NCBI GenBank assembly: GCA_964549615.1
Contig: CAZJVP010000052.1
Location: forward strand, 1 to 55,502
Direction of reading: 5' to 3'
DNA from: CAYVLA01 sp964549615 [NCBI: uncultured Thermococci archaeon]
Lineage (GTDB): Archaea; CAYQAE01; CAYVLA01
DNA length: 55,502 nucleotides
The position numbers and the translations under genes were made by a program. Within the stretch, counting starts at the first letter, position 1; every line of letters starts with the position of its first letter. Below, one piece after another: positions 8,071 to 15,938 of the stretch. The notes under the pieces were generated by a model. The model had not been told where the DNA came from, searched no databases, and was given only the letters and a program-made list of their open reading frames with translations.

Positions 8071-8633
8071 ACAAGGTCAGGATCGCCACCGCATGGTTAT
8101 CGGGCTGCTCGGGCTGCCACATGTCATTCCTGAACATCGACGAGGCGCTGATGGAGGTTGCGAGCAAGGTCGAGTTCGTCAGAAGCCCCCTCGTCGACGC
8201 AAAAGAGTTCAGGCCCTGCGAGGTGGCCATCGTAGAGGGCGCGGTCTCGGACACGGACAACCTCGAAACGCTAAAGTCGCTCAGAGCAAACTGCAAGATC
8301 CTCGTGGCATTGGGAGACTGCGCCGTGTTCGGAGGGATGACCTCGATGAGAAACCTCTTCGACGCCGAGGACGTCCTGAAGCGCGGATACGTCGAGACCG
8401 AGACAACCAAGGACGGGTTCGTGCCAGTGGACCCTCCCGTCCCCAGGCTTCTGGAGCAAGCGACACCGCTAAGCGCCCATGTGAAGGTCGACGTCAACAT
8501 ACCGGGATGCCCTCCCCACCCGGAGTCGATCCTGCATGTGGTCACACGCCTTCTTGAGGGAAAGGATCCCAAGCTTCCTCGGGAGCTGCTGCACTTCGAT
8601 TCCAGAATCAAGGTCAGGAGCGATGGCAAATGA
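8067..8633 (+). CDS. hydS: [NiFe]-hydrogenase small subunit
   Basis: 188 residues. TTG start at 8067 overlaps the previous stop (TTGA), with a strong GGGAGG at 8055-8060. The four ligands of the proximal [4Fe-4S] cluster are visible: C14 and C17 (SGCSGCH), C85 (ALGDCAVFGG) and C148 (IPGCPPHPE). There is no Tat signal and no C-terminal ferredoxin extension, as expected for short cytoplasmic group 3 small subunits that hand electrons to a NuoG-like partner. It pairs with the large subunit encoded by the next gene, whose ATG overlaps this stop (ATGA). Confidence 0.95.
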   Translation: MNKVRIATAWLSGCSGCHMSFLNIDEALMEVASKVEFVRSPLVDAKEFRPCEVAIVEGAVSDTDNLETLKSLRANCKILVALGDCAVFGGMTSMRNLFDAEDVLKRGYVETETTKDGFVPVDPPVPRLLEQATPLSAHVKVDVNIPGCPPHPESILHVVTRLLEGKDPKLPRELLHFDSRIKVRSDGK

Positions 8634-10054
8634 CCGCAAGGGAGATCGTCATAGACCCAGTTACGCGGGTCGAGGGGCACGGCAAGATCACACTCCAGCT
8701 CGACGAGAAGGGCAATGTGTCAACTGCCAGGTTCCATGTGACGCAGTTCAGAGGATTCGAGAAGTTCTGCGAGGGGCGGCTTTTCTGGGAGATGCCCTCG
8801 ATAATGCCGAGGATTTGTGGGATCTGCAGCATAAGCCATGGCCTTGCATCCGCCAAGGCGTGCGACGCTATACTGGGGATTGAGATAACCGAGACCGCCA
8901 GGAAGCTGAGGGAACTCTTGCAGGCCGGCGAACTGATACAGTCCCATGCCCTACATTTCTTCTACCTGGCGGCTCCCGACCTGCTCTTCGGCATGGATGC
9001 CGACCCGCAGCACAGAAACGTTCTTCGCGTGATCGACGAGCGTCCCGACCTTGCCAGGATGGGGATAGGACTGAGGAGGTTCGGCCAGACCATATTCGAG
9101 AGGTTGAGCGGAGCCAGGATACACATCGACTACCCAATTCCCGGAGGAGTTAGCGGGGCCTTGAGCGCAAAGGATCGTGACTATCTGCTGGCCCACGTCA
9201 GGGAGCAGCTGGGGGCAGCGCAGACCGGCTTGGACCTTGCTCGGGATTACATTGAGAAAGGAGGCATAGAGGTAGAACGGTTCTCCAAGTTCCCGTCAAA
9301 GTATATGGGGCTTGTCGACGAAGAAGGAAACCTCGAGGTCTACGACGGGAGCCTCCGGCTCAAGTCCGCTGATGGCGAGGTGTTGGAGGAGGTTCCCTCA
9401 CAACGGTACGCTTCCATCATCAGCGAAGGAGTCGAGAGCTGGTCATACCTGAAATTCCCCTACTACTCGAAGGAGTCCTTTGCGGGCGGGATGTACAGGG
9501 TCGGCCCATTGGGCCGGCTGAACGTCTGCGACGGGATCGATACCCCCCTTGCAAAGGAGGCTGCCAAGGAGTTTAAACGCGTCGGCGGCAGCCGGCCAGT
9601 CCACTCGACAATGTTCTACCACTGGGCAAGGATGATCGAGCTGCTGCACTTCGTGGAGAAAGCCCAGCAGATCCTGGAGGATGAATCGATCTGCAGCACC
9701 GACATCGTCCGATCGTGCCATCCCCAGAACACCGAGGGAGTTGGGGTCACCGAGGCTCCCAGGGGTACCCTGATACATCACTACTACACCAACGAGAAGG
9801 GGGTGATCACCCGCGTCAACCTGATCGTTGCGACGGGCCACAACAACCTTGCCATGAACAGGTCATTGACGGAGGTGGCCAAGCAACACGTTCACGGAGG
9901 CAAGATCTCCGAGGGAACCCTCAACAGGTTCGAAGCGGCGATCCGCTGCTACGATCCCTGCCTTTCGTGCTCGACCCACACAGTGGGTCAGATGCCTCTA
10001 GTCGTTGAGGTCATGTCCGCCGATGGCGAGCTGGTTGGGACGTACTGCAGGTAG
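8630..10054 (+). CDS. hydL: [NiFe]-hydrogenase large subunit (catalytic)
   Basis: 474 residues. The four nickel-binding cysteines are present: L1 motif RICGICSISH (C63, C66) and L2 motif DPCLSCSTH (C444, C447). The 24-residue tail after H450 is of the kind removed by a maturation endopeptidase. No such peptidase and no hyp genes lie in this window. Length and motifs fit cytoplasmic group 3 enzymes (HoxH/HydL type). With the NuoE-, NuoF- and NuoG-like subunits it forms a soluble HydCBASL operon; no membrane subunit is encoded, which argues against complex I or a group 4 enzyme. It is the last gene of the operon. Confidence 0.95.
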   Translation: MTAREIVIDPVTRVEGHGKITLQLDEKGNVSTARFHVTQFRGFEKFCEGRLFWEMPSIMPRICGICSISHGLASAKACDAILGIEITETARKLRELLQAGELIQSHALHFFYLAAPDLLFGMDADPQHRNVLRVIDERPDLARMGIGLRRFGQTIFERLSGARIHIDYPIPGGVSGALSAKDRDYLLAHVREQLGAAQTGLDLARDYIEKGGIEVERFSKFPSKYMGLVDEEGNLEVYDGSLRLKSADGEVLEEVPSQRYASIISEGVESWSYLKFPYYSKESFAGGMYRVGPLGRLNVCDGIDTPLAKEAAKEFKRVGGSRPVHSTMFYHWARMIELLHFVEKAQQILEDESICSTDIVRSCHPQNTEGVGVTEAPRGTLIHHYYTNEKGVITRVNLIVATGHNNLAMNRSLTEVAKQHVHGGKISEGTLNRFEAAIRCYDPCLSCSTHTVGQMPLVVEVMSADGELVGTYCR

Positions 10055-10217
10055 CGAGGATCCCCAGGCAAGATCGGAGTCCGGCGGAGGGGGAAGGGCG
10101 CCGGCTGCGCGAATTTGCGAGATAATGCACTCCTGCCCTATTTGGGAAATGTTAAAAAGGTGAGAGGCGCCGCGGAGCCAGCGGACACGCAGCATCGATG
10201 AGAGCTGGTGCAATAGA

Positions 10218-10382
10218 ATGGACAAGTACGTATGCACGGTATGCGGATACGTCTATGACCCTGAGAAGGGCGACCCGGATTCGGGGGTAGAGCCGGGCAC
10301 TGCATTCGAGGATCTGCCTGACGACTGGGTTTGCCCGGTCTGCGGCGCCGGAAAGGACGAGTTCGAGAAACAGGAATCGTAG
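10218..10382 (+). CDS. Rubredoxin
   Basis: 54 residues. Two CxxC knuckles coordinate one iron: [10 protein letters not shown] near the N-terminus and [13 protein letters not shown] near the C-terminus, with [11 protein letters not shown] between them, the standard rubredoxin layout. An AT-rich TATA-like element (AAATGTTAAAAAGG) lies at about 10145-10158, so it probably has its own promoter although it follows the hydrogenase operon on the same strand. Rubredoxins pass single electrons, often to oxygen- or superoxide-detoxifying enzymes; a role next to an oxygen-sensitive hydrogenase is plausible but inferred. Confidence 0.95.
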   Translation: MDKYVCTVCGYVYDPEKGDPDSGVEPGTAFEDLPDDWVCPVCGAGKDEFEKQES

Positions 10383-10437
10383 GAAGGCCTACTTCCCGAG
10401 AAGGACCGGTCCGGCTGGCGCCAGGCAGCAAGCTATC

Positions 10438-11253
10438 CTAGCCTCCGAGCACGGCCTTGCTCCTGGATGTCGTTAGGGGCATGTCCTCCGCACGGCCCGA
10501 CAGCACGGAACGCACCAGCTGCAGGTCCTCCTCCACCTCTTGGACGCTGGAGAAACCCAACGCCAGCGGGTCAGTGGGCTTGACGGCCCGCAGGGCGAAT
10601 GGCAGGCCGATCTCGGGCGTCACGCGCCCAGCCGCCATGGTCTTGATCGTGATCACGGGCTTGGAACTATTACAGATGATCCTCTGAACCCATTCGACCT
10701 CAAACGGACAGAGAAAGCCGATTGGGTTCAGCGGCAGGATGTAGGCTTCCACATCCTTCCCCGCTCGATCCATCGTCACGATGGTCTCGGGTCTATGGGT
10801 GCTCAGACCGGGTATCATGCCGAGGGATCGTATCTTCTCGGCGATGCGGTCATAACCCAGAAGGTCGTTCTGCGCGGGAAGGAGATTGTTGTCCGTGTAC
10901 ATCTGGTGCGGCATACAGATTTCCACATCGTGGTCTCGGCACCAGACGGCCCCCTGCATAACCTCTTCTGCGTTGTTCCCTCCCGGGGTGCATATCCAGT
11001 GCATCTCCAGCCCCTCGGCCCGCAGGTCGCGAAGGATGGCGTGAAGTCGATCCTGAATCCCGCTTACGACGGCGTTCACGCCAAGTTCGCATGCCCTGCC
11101 CATGATCTCCTTGATCCTGTCGTCCGTGAAGTACTGCTTCATCCACAGGTCGCGTGCCCTAGTGAAGTGGGAGAACCCGAAGAAAGGGTTCGTGCCGCAT
11201 ATGACCTTCGAGATCGCGAGGCCGCCAATCTGAACCGTCGGAAGGCCGCGCAT
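10438..11253 (-). CDS. Aldo/keto-reductase-like TIM-barrel protein of unknown function
   Basis: 271 residues. The opening (VQIGGLAISKVICGTNPFFGFSH) resembles the first strand of aldo/keto-reductase-like barrels. Later segments (GVNAVVSGIQ, MPHQMYTDNN, SKPVITIKTMAAGRVTP, ALGFSSVQEVEEDL) fit successive beta-alpha units. I do not see the complete Asp-Tyr-Lys-His catalytic set of classical NADPH-dependent AKRs, so reductase activity is doubtful. The gene is convergent with the rubredoxin gene and divergent from paralog B; it has no evident operon partner. Confidence 0.6.
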   Translation of the reverse strand: MRGLPTVQIGGLAISKVICGTNPFFGFSHFTRARDLWMKQYFTDDRIKEIMGRACELGVNAVVSGIQDRLHAILRDLRAEGLEMHWICTPGGNNAEEVMQGAVWCRDHDVEICMPHQMYTDNNLLPAQNDLLGYDRIAEKIRSLGMIPGLSTHRPETIVTMDRAGKDVEAYILPLNPIGFLCPFEVEWVQRIICNSSKPVITIKTMAAGRVTPEIGLPFALRAVKPTDPLALGFSSVQEVEEDLQLVRSVLSGRAEDMPLTTSRSKAVLGG

Positions 11254-11386
11254 GTGGGGGAACGGGATCCCTACGCTGAAAAAAGTATTCGCTGAGGCGC
11301 GGCTTTCCGGAGCTTTGAAACGAAAGGCTTCTCGCCCAGAATAGCCGGGCGCAAAGCTTTATTCTGGAGCATCCCAGAAGTGACCG

Positions 11387-12658
11387 TTGAGAGCGGCCAT
11401 CACCTTCACGGCCATCGTTGCCACCTTTGCGCTCCTGATGAGCGCAGGCCCAGCGCATTCACAAGACCTGATAAGCATAATCGCCATGGGGCAGGTGGGA
11501 CCCAAGGACTGCCCGCTCCACACCTGGTTCTCGGCCGTCCCCGACATCGACTACATTCTGGTCGTGACCAAACAGGACGTTGTGGTCATGACCGCGGAGG
11601 AGATGCAGCGATGGATACGCATCTACTTTCCCAGAAACAGGGAACAGTTGGTCAGCAAGTACGACCTCTACATCTTCATCGATTCGTGGCTCACCGGCTG
11701 GGACAGCTCGGTCCCCCTTCTCACCCCCAAGCAGGTGGACGATATCAAGTGGTCGGTCGGCGAGGCTGGGATGCCGATCTACGCGACCGGAATATGGAGT
11801 TCCGAAACCACGATGGTGAAGGGGATCCTGGCCTCAACCATGGAGGAGTACTACCCTGTCGATCTGACCAAACCAAGGCAGATGGACTCCAAGTACGTGT
11901 ACAAGGTCAGGCTCAGCCGGAACCCAGACCTCCCGCCGGTCCTTACGCCCTTCCTCCCCCTCGGCATTGAGAAGTTTCAGGGACAGTGGGTGGGCCAGCT
12001 GTACCCCAAAGAGGGCACCACGGTATGGGCCACGCTCTACGAAACGAACATACCCAACCCGCCCCCGGGCGGATGGCCCTGGCTGGTCTCGTGGAGGGTC
12101 GGATCAAAGCAGACCATCTTCTGGGTTGCTGCCGACGACATGGAGGTGAAGTGGTGGTACGGCTTCTACCATCCGCCGACCCAGAATCCCTACGGCGTGG
12201 ACATCCTATGCAACATCATCTACTACTCCCTTGGAAAGCCGCTTCCGGAGGACATCCTCATGCTCCACGACCTCCGCAGGCGATTCCTCGAGTTCAATGA
12301 CAGAAAGGCGGTGAGCATTGGTCTGATCGAATTCGCTGAAAGGTTCAAAGCAAACACCGCCTCCCTCTGGAGGGACGTGGAGGCTGCAAACGAGCTGCAG
12401 AAGCGGGCCAGTGAAGCTTACCTCGTTCACGAGTTCTCCGACTCCCAGCAGTACATCTCACAAGGCGAGGAGGCCTTGATCAAGGTCGGCCAAAGAGCCC
12501 TCAAGCTGAAGGATGCGGCTCTGCTTTGGGTTTACGTGATCGAATGGTTGGCGGTGACGGCGGTTGGCATGGTCGCTGGTTCCATCCTTTGGACCCTCAT
12601 GATCAAGAGGCGCCTTTACCGGGAGGTCGCGGCAACACGGGCAAGAGGTCTTCGCTGA
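11387..12658 (+). CDS. Secreted, single-TM-anchored GATase-like protein, paralog B
   Basis: 423 residues, TTG start at 11387. A TATA-like CTTTATTC at 11357-11364 sits about 25 bp upstream, so the transcript is probably leaderless. Signal peptide MRAAITFTAIVATFALL with cleavage near AHSQ. The N-terminal half shares with paralog A an IAMGQV strand, WIRIYFPRN and LPPVLTPFLPLGIE. The C-terminal half has LIEFAERFKANT, AYLVHEFS, then WVYVIEWLAVTAVG leading into a single membrane helix and the tail MIKRRLYREVAATR. The helical part before the membrane looks like a stalk. Function unknown. Members A and C lie within 40 kb, so the family has expanded in this genome. Confidence 0.72.
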   Translation: MRAAITFTAIVATFALLMSAGPAHSQDLISIIAMGQVGPKDCPLHTWFSAVPDIDYILVVTKQDVVVMTAEEMQRWIRIYFPRNREQLVSKYDLYIFIDSWLTGWDSSVPLLTPKQVDDIKWSVGEAGMPIYATGIWSSETTMVKGILASTMEEYYPVDLTKPRQMDSKYVYKVRLSRNPDLPPVLTPFLPLGIEKFQGQWVGQLYPKEGTTVWATLYETNIPNPPPGGWPWLVSWRVGSKQTIFWVAADDMEVKWWYGFYHPPTQNPYGVDILCNIIYYSLGKPLPEDILMLHDLRRRFLEFNDRKAVSIGLIEFAERFKANTASLWRDVEAANELQKRASEAYLVHEFSDSQQYISQGEEALIKVGQRALKLKDAALLWVYVIEWLAVTAVGMVAGSILWTLMIKRRLYREVAATRARGLR

Positions 12659-12760
12659 ACCGTTCGCCAGATCACGTACCGGTACCGGCCACGTGGCCAG
12701 TCCTGAGCGGCAGATCAAAACGGCCGAAAGCAAGAATAAGGCGGGTTGGTAGCACCAACT

Positions 12761-14026
12761 ATGCCTTACATTCCAGGCTCGAAGCTGCGCCGATGCGCCG
12801 AATCTAACCTTGAAGAGGCCAAGAGCTTCCTCCTTGACCTCATCAGGATTCCAAGCGTGTATGGGAAGGAGGCAAAGGCACAGCGATGCGTTCGCGATTG
12901 GTTCCACGAAACCGGGTTTGAGGTTCGTGAAGTGCCGATTATGGAGGGTCTCCAACGGGATCCTGAGTACTCCCATACCGAGCGACCGGTTCGGCCCACC
13001 GGGAGGCCCAACATCGTCGTCCTGGCGGGGGGACATGGTAAGGGCGGCCGCACCCTCATACTCAACACCCATGTAGACGTTGTTCCCGCAGGATCCTGGT
13101 CCGCGGCCTTTCATCCGACCACCGATGGGAAATACGTGACAGGGAGGGGTGCTGTGGACTGCAAGGGGCAGATCGCGGCCATGTATCTTTTGCTCAAGAT
13201 GATGAAGGAGCTGGGGCTCGAGCCACGTTCCCGGCTGACCTTGGAGGTGGTCGTGGAGGAGGAGATAGGGGGGAATGGCACACTCTCCTTGATCCGACAA
13301 GGTTACTCCGCTGGTGGCGCGGTTGTCCTTGAGGCGACGGACCTTACCGTCTGCCCCGCCAATCGGGGGGCGGTCTGGTTCAGGGCCACCGTACGCGGTA
13401 GGCCGGTCCACATGGCCAGGAAGAGCTCGGGGGTGAGCGCCATCGACAAGGCGATCGACCTGGTGCGGCTCCTCTACATCTTCGAAGGCGAGCTTGCCGA
13501 AGCAAGCAAGGATCAGCCGCTTTTCGCCGAGTACGAGCAGCCCGTACAGGTCAACGTTGGGCGACTCACGGCGGGGGACTGGCCCTCAACGGTCCCGGGC
13601 CTAGCGGTCCTGGAAGGCGGCGTCGGATTTCTGCCGAACAAGGATCTCGAGGCCGTCAAGAGAGAGCTGCTCCGTATCCCCGCAAGGGGTGACCAGTGGC
13701 TTGCGACGCATACGACCATCGAGTTCCCAGCCCTTCACAACGACTCCTACCAGACCCCAGTCGGGCACCCGCTCGTCTCCGGGATGGTTGAGTCTTGCAA
13801 AGCTGTCGGCATCCCGACCAGGATCCGGGGCCTTATCGCAAGCTGCGATGCCAGGCTGTTCAACAAGGTGGGCGGCATGCCGACGGTAGTCTTCGGTGCA
13901 GGCCAGATCGAACAGGCCCACTCCGACGGGGAGAGGATCAGGGTCGGCGACCTGGTGCTTGAGGCATGCGCGCTTTTGGAGTTTCTTCGCAGGTGGTGCG
14001 GACTGCAAAACGTAGGACGGGCCTAG
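12761..14026 (+). CDS. M20-family metallopeptidase/deacylase (ArgE/DapE-like)
   Basis: About 421 residues from the ATG at 12761. A GTG/TTG extension from 12746 is possible, but GAATAAG at about 12732-12738 gives leaderless spacing to 12761. The di-zinc M20 motifs are present: LNTHVDVVPAG with the metal-binding His and Asp, GRGAVDCKGQ with the bridging Asp, and VEEEIGGNGTL with the catalytic Glu pair. Enzymes of this family remove acyl groups from N-acyl amino acids (N-acetylornithine, succinyl-diaminopimelate) or act as carboxypeptidases. The substrate cannot be set from sequence. The argC-argJ pair is 15 kb away, so involvement in arginine synthesis is not supported by context. Confidence 0.85.
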   Translation: MPYIPGSKLRRCAESNLEEAKSFLLDLIRIPSVYGKEAKAQRCVRDWFHETGFEVREVPIMEGLQRDPEYSHTERPVRPTGRPNIVVLAGGHGKGGRTLILNTHVDVVPAGSWSAAFHPTTDGKYVTGRGAVDCKGQIAAMYLLLKMMKELGLEPRSRLTLEVVVEEEIGGNGTLSLIRQGYSAGGAVVLEATDLTVCPANRGAVWFRATVRGRPVHMARKSSGVSAIDKAIDLVRLLYIFEGELAEASKDQPLFAEYEQPVQVNVGRLTAGDWPSTVPGLAVLEGGVGFLPNKDLEAVKRELLRIPARGDQWLATHTTIEFPALHNDSYQTPVGHPLVSGMVESCKAVGIPTRIRGLIASCDARLFNKVGGMPTVVFGAGQIEQAHSDGERIRVGDLVLEACALLEFLRRWCGLQNVGRA

Positions 14027-14101
14027 AGGCGGACCAGCAGACGGGTCCCTAAGAAAGCTTCATCCCGATGCGAAAACTCGGCCCGAGAGCCCTAACGGGG
14101 T

Positions 14102-14305
14102 CTAGCTTGCGTTGGGGGTCAGATGATCGCCAGATTTCGCCTTGCTTGAGTGTTTTGCTTTCGCCTTGGCCTGCGGTTGATGGGCGCCGCCCGTTGAGGC
14201 GAGATATATGCCAGATCTTAGACCTATCAAGAACCCGATGTATGCGCCCACCCCGGCTATGAGCACAACCTCAAGAACCGTCGCATGGAAATCCAAGACA
14301 ACCAT
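14102..14305 (-). CDS. Small single-TM membrane protein, unknown
   Basis: 67 residues. A hydrophobic segment (roughly residues 9-31, VLEVVLIAGVGAYIGFLIGL) is followed by a basic tail with alternating Ala and Lys (QAKAKAKHSSKAK). A good TATA-like element (CTTATTTAAAAGG on the minus strand, 14333-14345) lies about 30 bp before the ATG, which is why I call it a real gene despite its size. No homologous family is recognisable. It is divergent from the dehydrogenase gene at 14462. Confidence 0.55.
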   Translation of the reverse strand: MVVLDFHATVLEVVLIAGVGAYIGFLIGLRSGIYLASTGGAHQPQAKAKAKHSSKAKSGDHLTPNAS

Positions 14306-14461
14306 CCTATGCCGTCTAGGCAGGAATTCGTCCTTTTAAATAAGGCCCGCACTTGCGGCGCATCGGTTGCGCGACTCGCAGCCCCTTCCCGAGGTTCGGT
14401 GATGCTTCGATACACAATCATTAAGAGAGGAAACACCCGAGGGGGGTCCCAAGGTGATCGC

Positions 14462-15496
14462 GTGTACGGAGTCGGGATCGTAGGCGCGGGCTGGGTTGCA
14501 ACCGAACATATCAGGGCCTTCCAGGCCAACCCCGATTGCCGGGTCGTCGCCATCTGCAGCAGCTCCCTGAAGAGCGCGAGGGCAAAGGTCCGGGAGATGA
14601 AGCTGTCAGCCGAGGTCTGCAAGACCTACGATCAGATGCTTCGAAGGCCGGACGTGGACATAGTCTCGATAGCCACACCCAACAACCTCCACTTCGAGGA
14701 GGTTCTCAAGGCTTCGGCCGCGGGCAAACACATGCTGATCGAGAAGCCGGCCAGCCTGGAACTAGATCAGTTGGCCAAAATCCGTGATTCCGTGAGATCC
14801 TCCGGCGTCAAGACGGTGGTTGGCTTCGTGCTCAGGTGGAATCCGCTCTTCCAAGTAATCAAGGCCCTGATCAACGACGGCGCCATAGGGCGCATATACT
14901 ACGAGGAGGCCGACTACCAGCATAACATAGGTCCATGGGCAAGGGGTTGGAAATGGTACAGCAAGCTCGATCTGGGCGGGGGCAGCCTGCTCGGCGCCGG
15001 GTGCCATGCCGTCGATGCCCTGAGGTGGTTCGCAGGCGAGGGGCCCGAGAAGACGATGGACATCGTGCAGGTACACGCCTATTCGGGCGGCTACCGACGC
15101 CAGAGGGGCGAGATCGACTACGACGGGTTCATCGTGGCCATAATGAAGATGAAGAGCGGCGCGATAGCCAAGGTCTCCTCCAACTGGGATTGCGTGATGC
15201 CCTACCGATTCCCCATCGAGATATTCGGGGACCAGGGGACCATCAAGGACAACCGAGTCTACTCGAACAAGTTCCCGGGCCAGACTGATTTCGTCACGAT
15301 CCCGACCATACTGCCGGACAGCGGTGAGGTCACGCACCATCCGTTCCAACCCGAAATCAACCACCTCGTCGAGTGCATCAAGGCCGGCAGGGAAAGCCAC
15401 TGCAACCTGGAGGATTCCATCAATACGCACGAGGCATGCATCGCGGCCAATATGTCCGCCGCCACGGGCAGGACGATCGATCTTCCTTTGATCTAG
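14462..15496 (+). CDS. Gfo/Idh/MocA-family NAD(P)-dependent dehydrogenase
   Basis: About 344 residues from the GTG at 14462 (VYGVGIVGAGWVA), preceded by AGGTGAT; an ATG at 14402 would add 20 residues unlike the family. The N-terminal Rossmann motif is GIVGAG, and the family signature MLIEKPASLE contains the conserved EKP lysine. GGGSLLGAGCHAVDALRWF matches the C-terminal catalytic region with its His and Asp. Such enzymes oxidise or epimerise sugars, inositols and related polyols. It lies in a stretch of accessory catabolic genes with two ceramidase-like proteins and, further on, a sugar isomerase-like barrel. Confidence 0.9.
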   Translation: MYGVGIVGAGWVATEHIRAFQANPDCRVVAICSSSLKSARAKVREMKLSAEVCKTYDQMLRRPDVDIVSIATPNNLHFEEVLKASAAGKHMLIEKPASLELDQLAKIRDSVRSSGVKTVVGFVLRWNPLFQVIKALINDGAIGRIYYEEADYQHNIGPWARGWKWYSKLDLGGGSLLGAGCHAVDALRWFAGEGPEKTMDIVQVHAYSGGYRRQRGEIDYDGFIVAIMKMKSGAIAKVSSNWDCVMPYRFPIEIFGDQGTIKDNRVYSNKFPGQTDFVTIPTILPDSGEVTHHPFQPEINHLVECIKAGRESHCNLEDSINTHEACIAANMSAATGRTIDLPLI

Positions 15497-15938
15497 GCCT
15501 CTTGCGAGAAACCCAACGAAAGGGGCCCTGGAAACGATGCCCTTTACAAGAGAGGCAACCAGCCCGTTTTGGTGCCGAAGAAGAGGCCGGACTCCCTGCA
15601 CTTCCTCATGTCCCTTCACGGCCTGTATGAGGAGATGAGAGACGAGGGCTGGCACTGCCCGTCCGATCATCATCGTTCCACGCAAGATCGCGAAGACCGC
15701 AAGGTGCATGTTAGTTCCGACTTTTCAAAGGGAGCGGGAAGGCAGGCACTCGTCGTTGAGGGGTAGTCGGGTCGCCTCTATGCCTACAGCTGGATGAGGT
15801 TGCAGTCGGCGATCGACGAGGAGACTCTGCCGCGCCCCACAACTCTCGGGTCTTGCGCAGGCACGATATTCTTGGGTCAGAAGAGGCGCATCCGTCTGGC
15901 ATCGACCGCTTTCTCGTGACGCGTCTGCGCGCTGGGGA
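15497..15938. other. 442-bp interval without a supported gene
   Basis: A plus-strand frame runs open from the dehydrogenase stop to about 15766. It includes a 65-residue segment beginning VPKKRPDSLHFLMSLHGLYEEM, with coding-like composition but no recognisable family and no promoter or ribosome site of note. It may be a degraded gene or chance in GC-rich DNA. I see no RNA gene, insertion sequence or inverted repeat here. Confidence 0.4.

Noticed and set aside
2406-10054. Complex I or membrane-bound group 4 hydrogenase
   Set aside because: No membrane subunits are encoded, and the large subunit has complete NiFe motifs of the cytoplasmic type.
12458-13411. 317-codon minus-strand frame across paralog B and the M20 gene
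   Set aside because: Overlaps two recognisable plus-strand genes and its sequence is low-complexity, Pro- and Gly-rich, with no domain.
14762-15709. 315-codon minus-strand frame under the dehydrogenase
   Set aside because: Antisense shadow of the Gfo/Idh/MocA gene; the plus-strand frame contains all family motifs.
15569-15766. 65-codon plus-strand frame as a gene
   Set aside because: No recognisable motif, promoter or ribosome site; kept only as a note on the interval.
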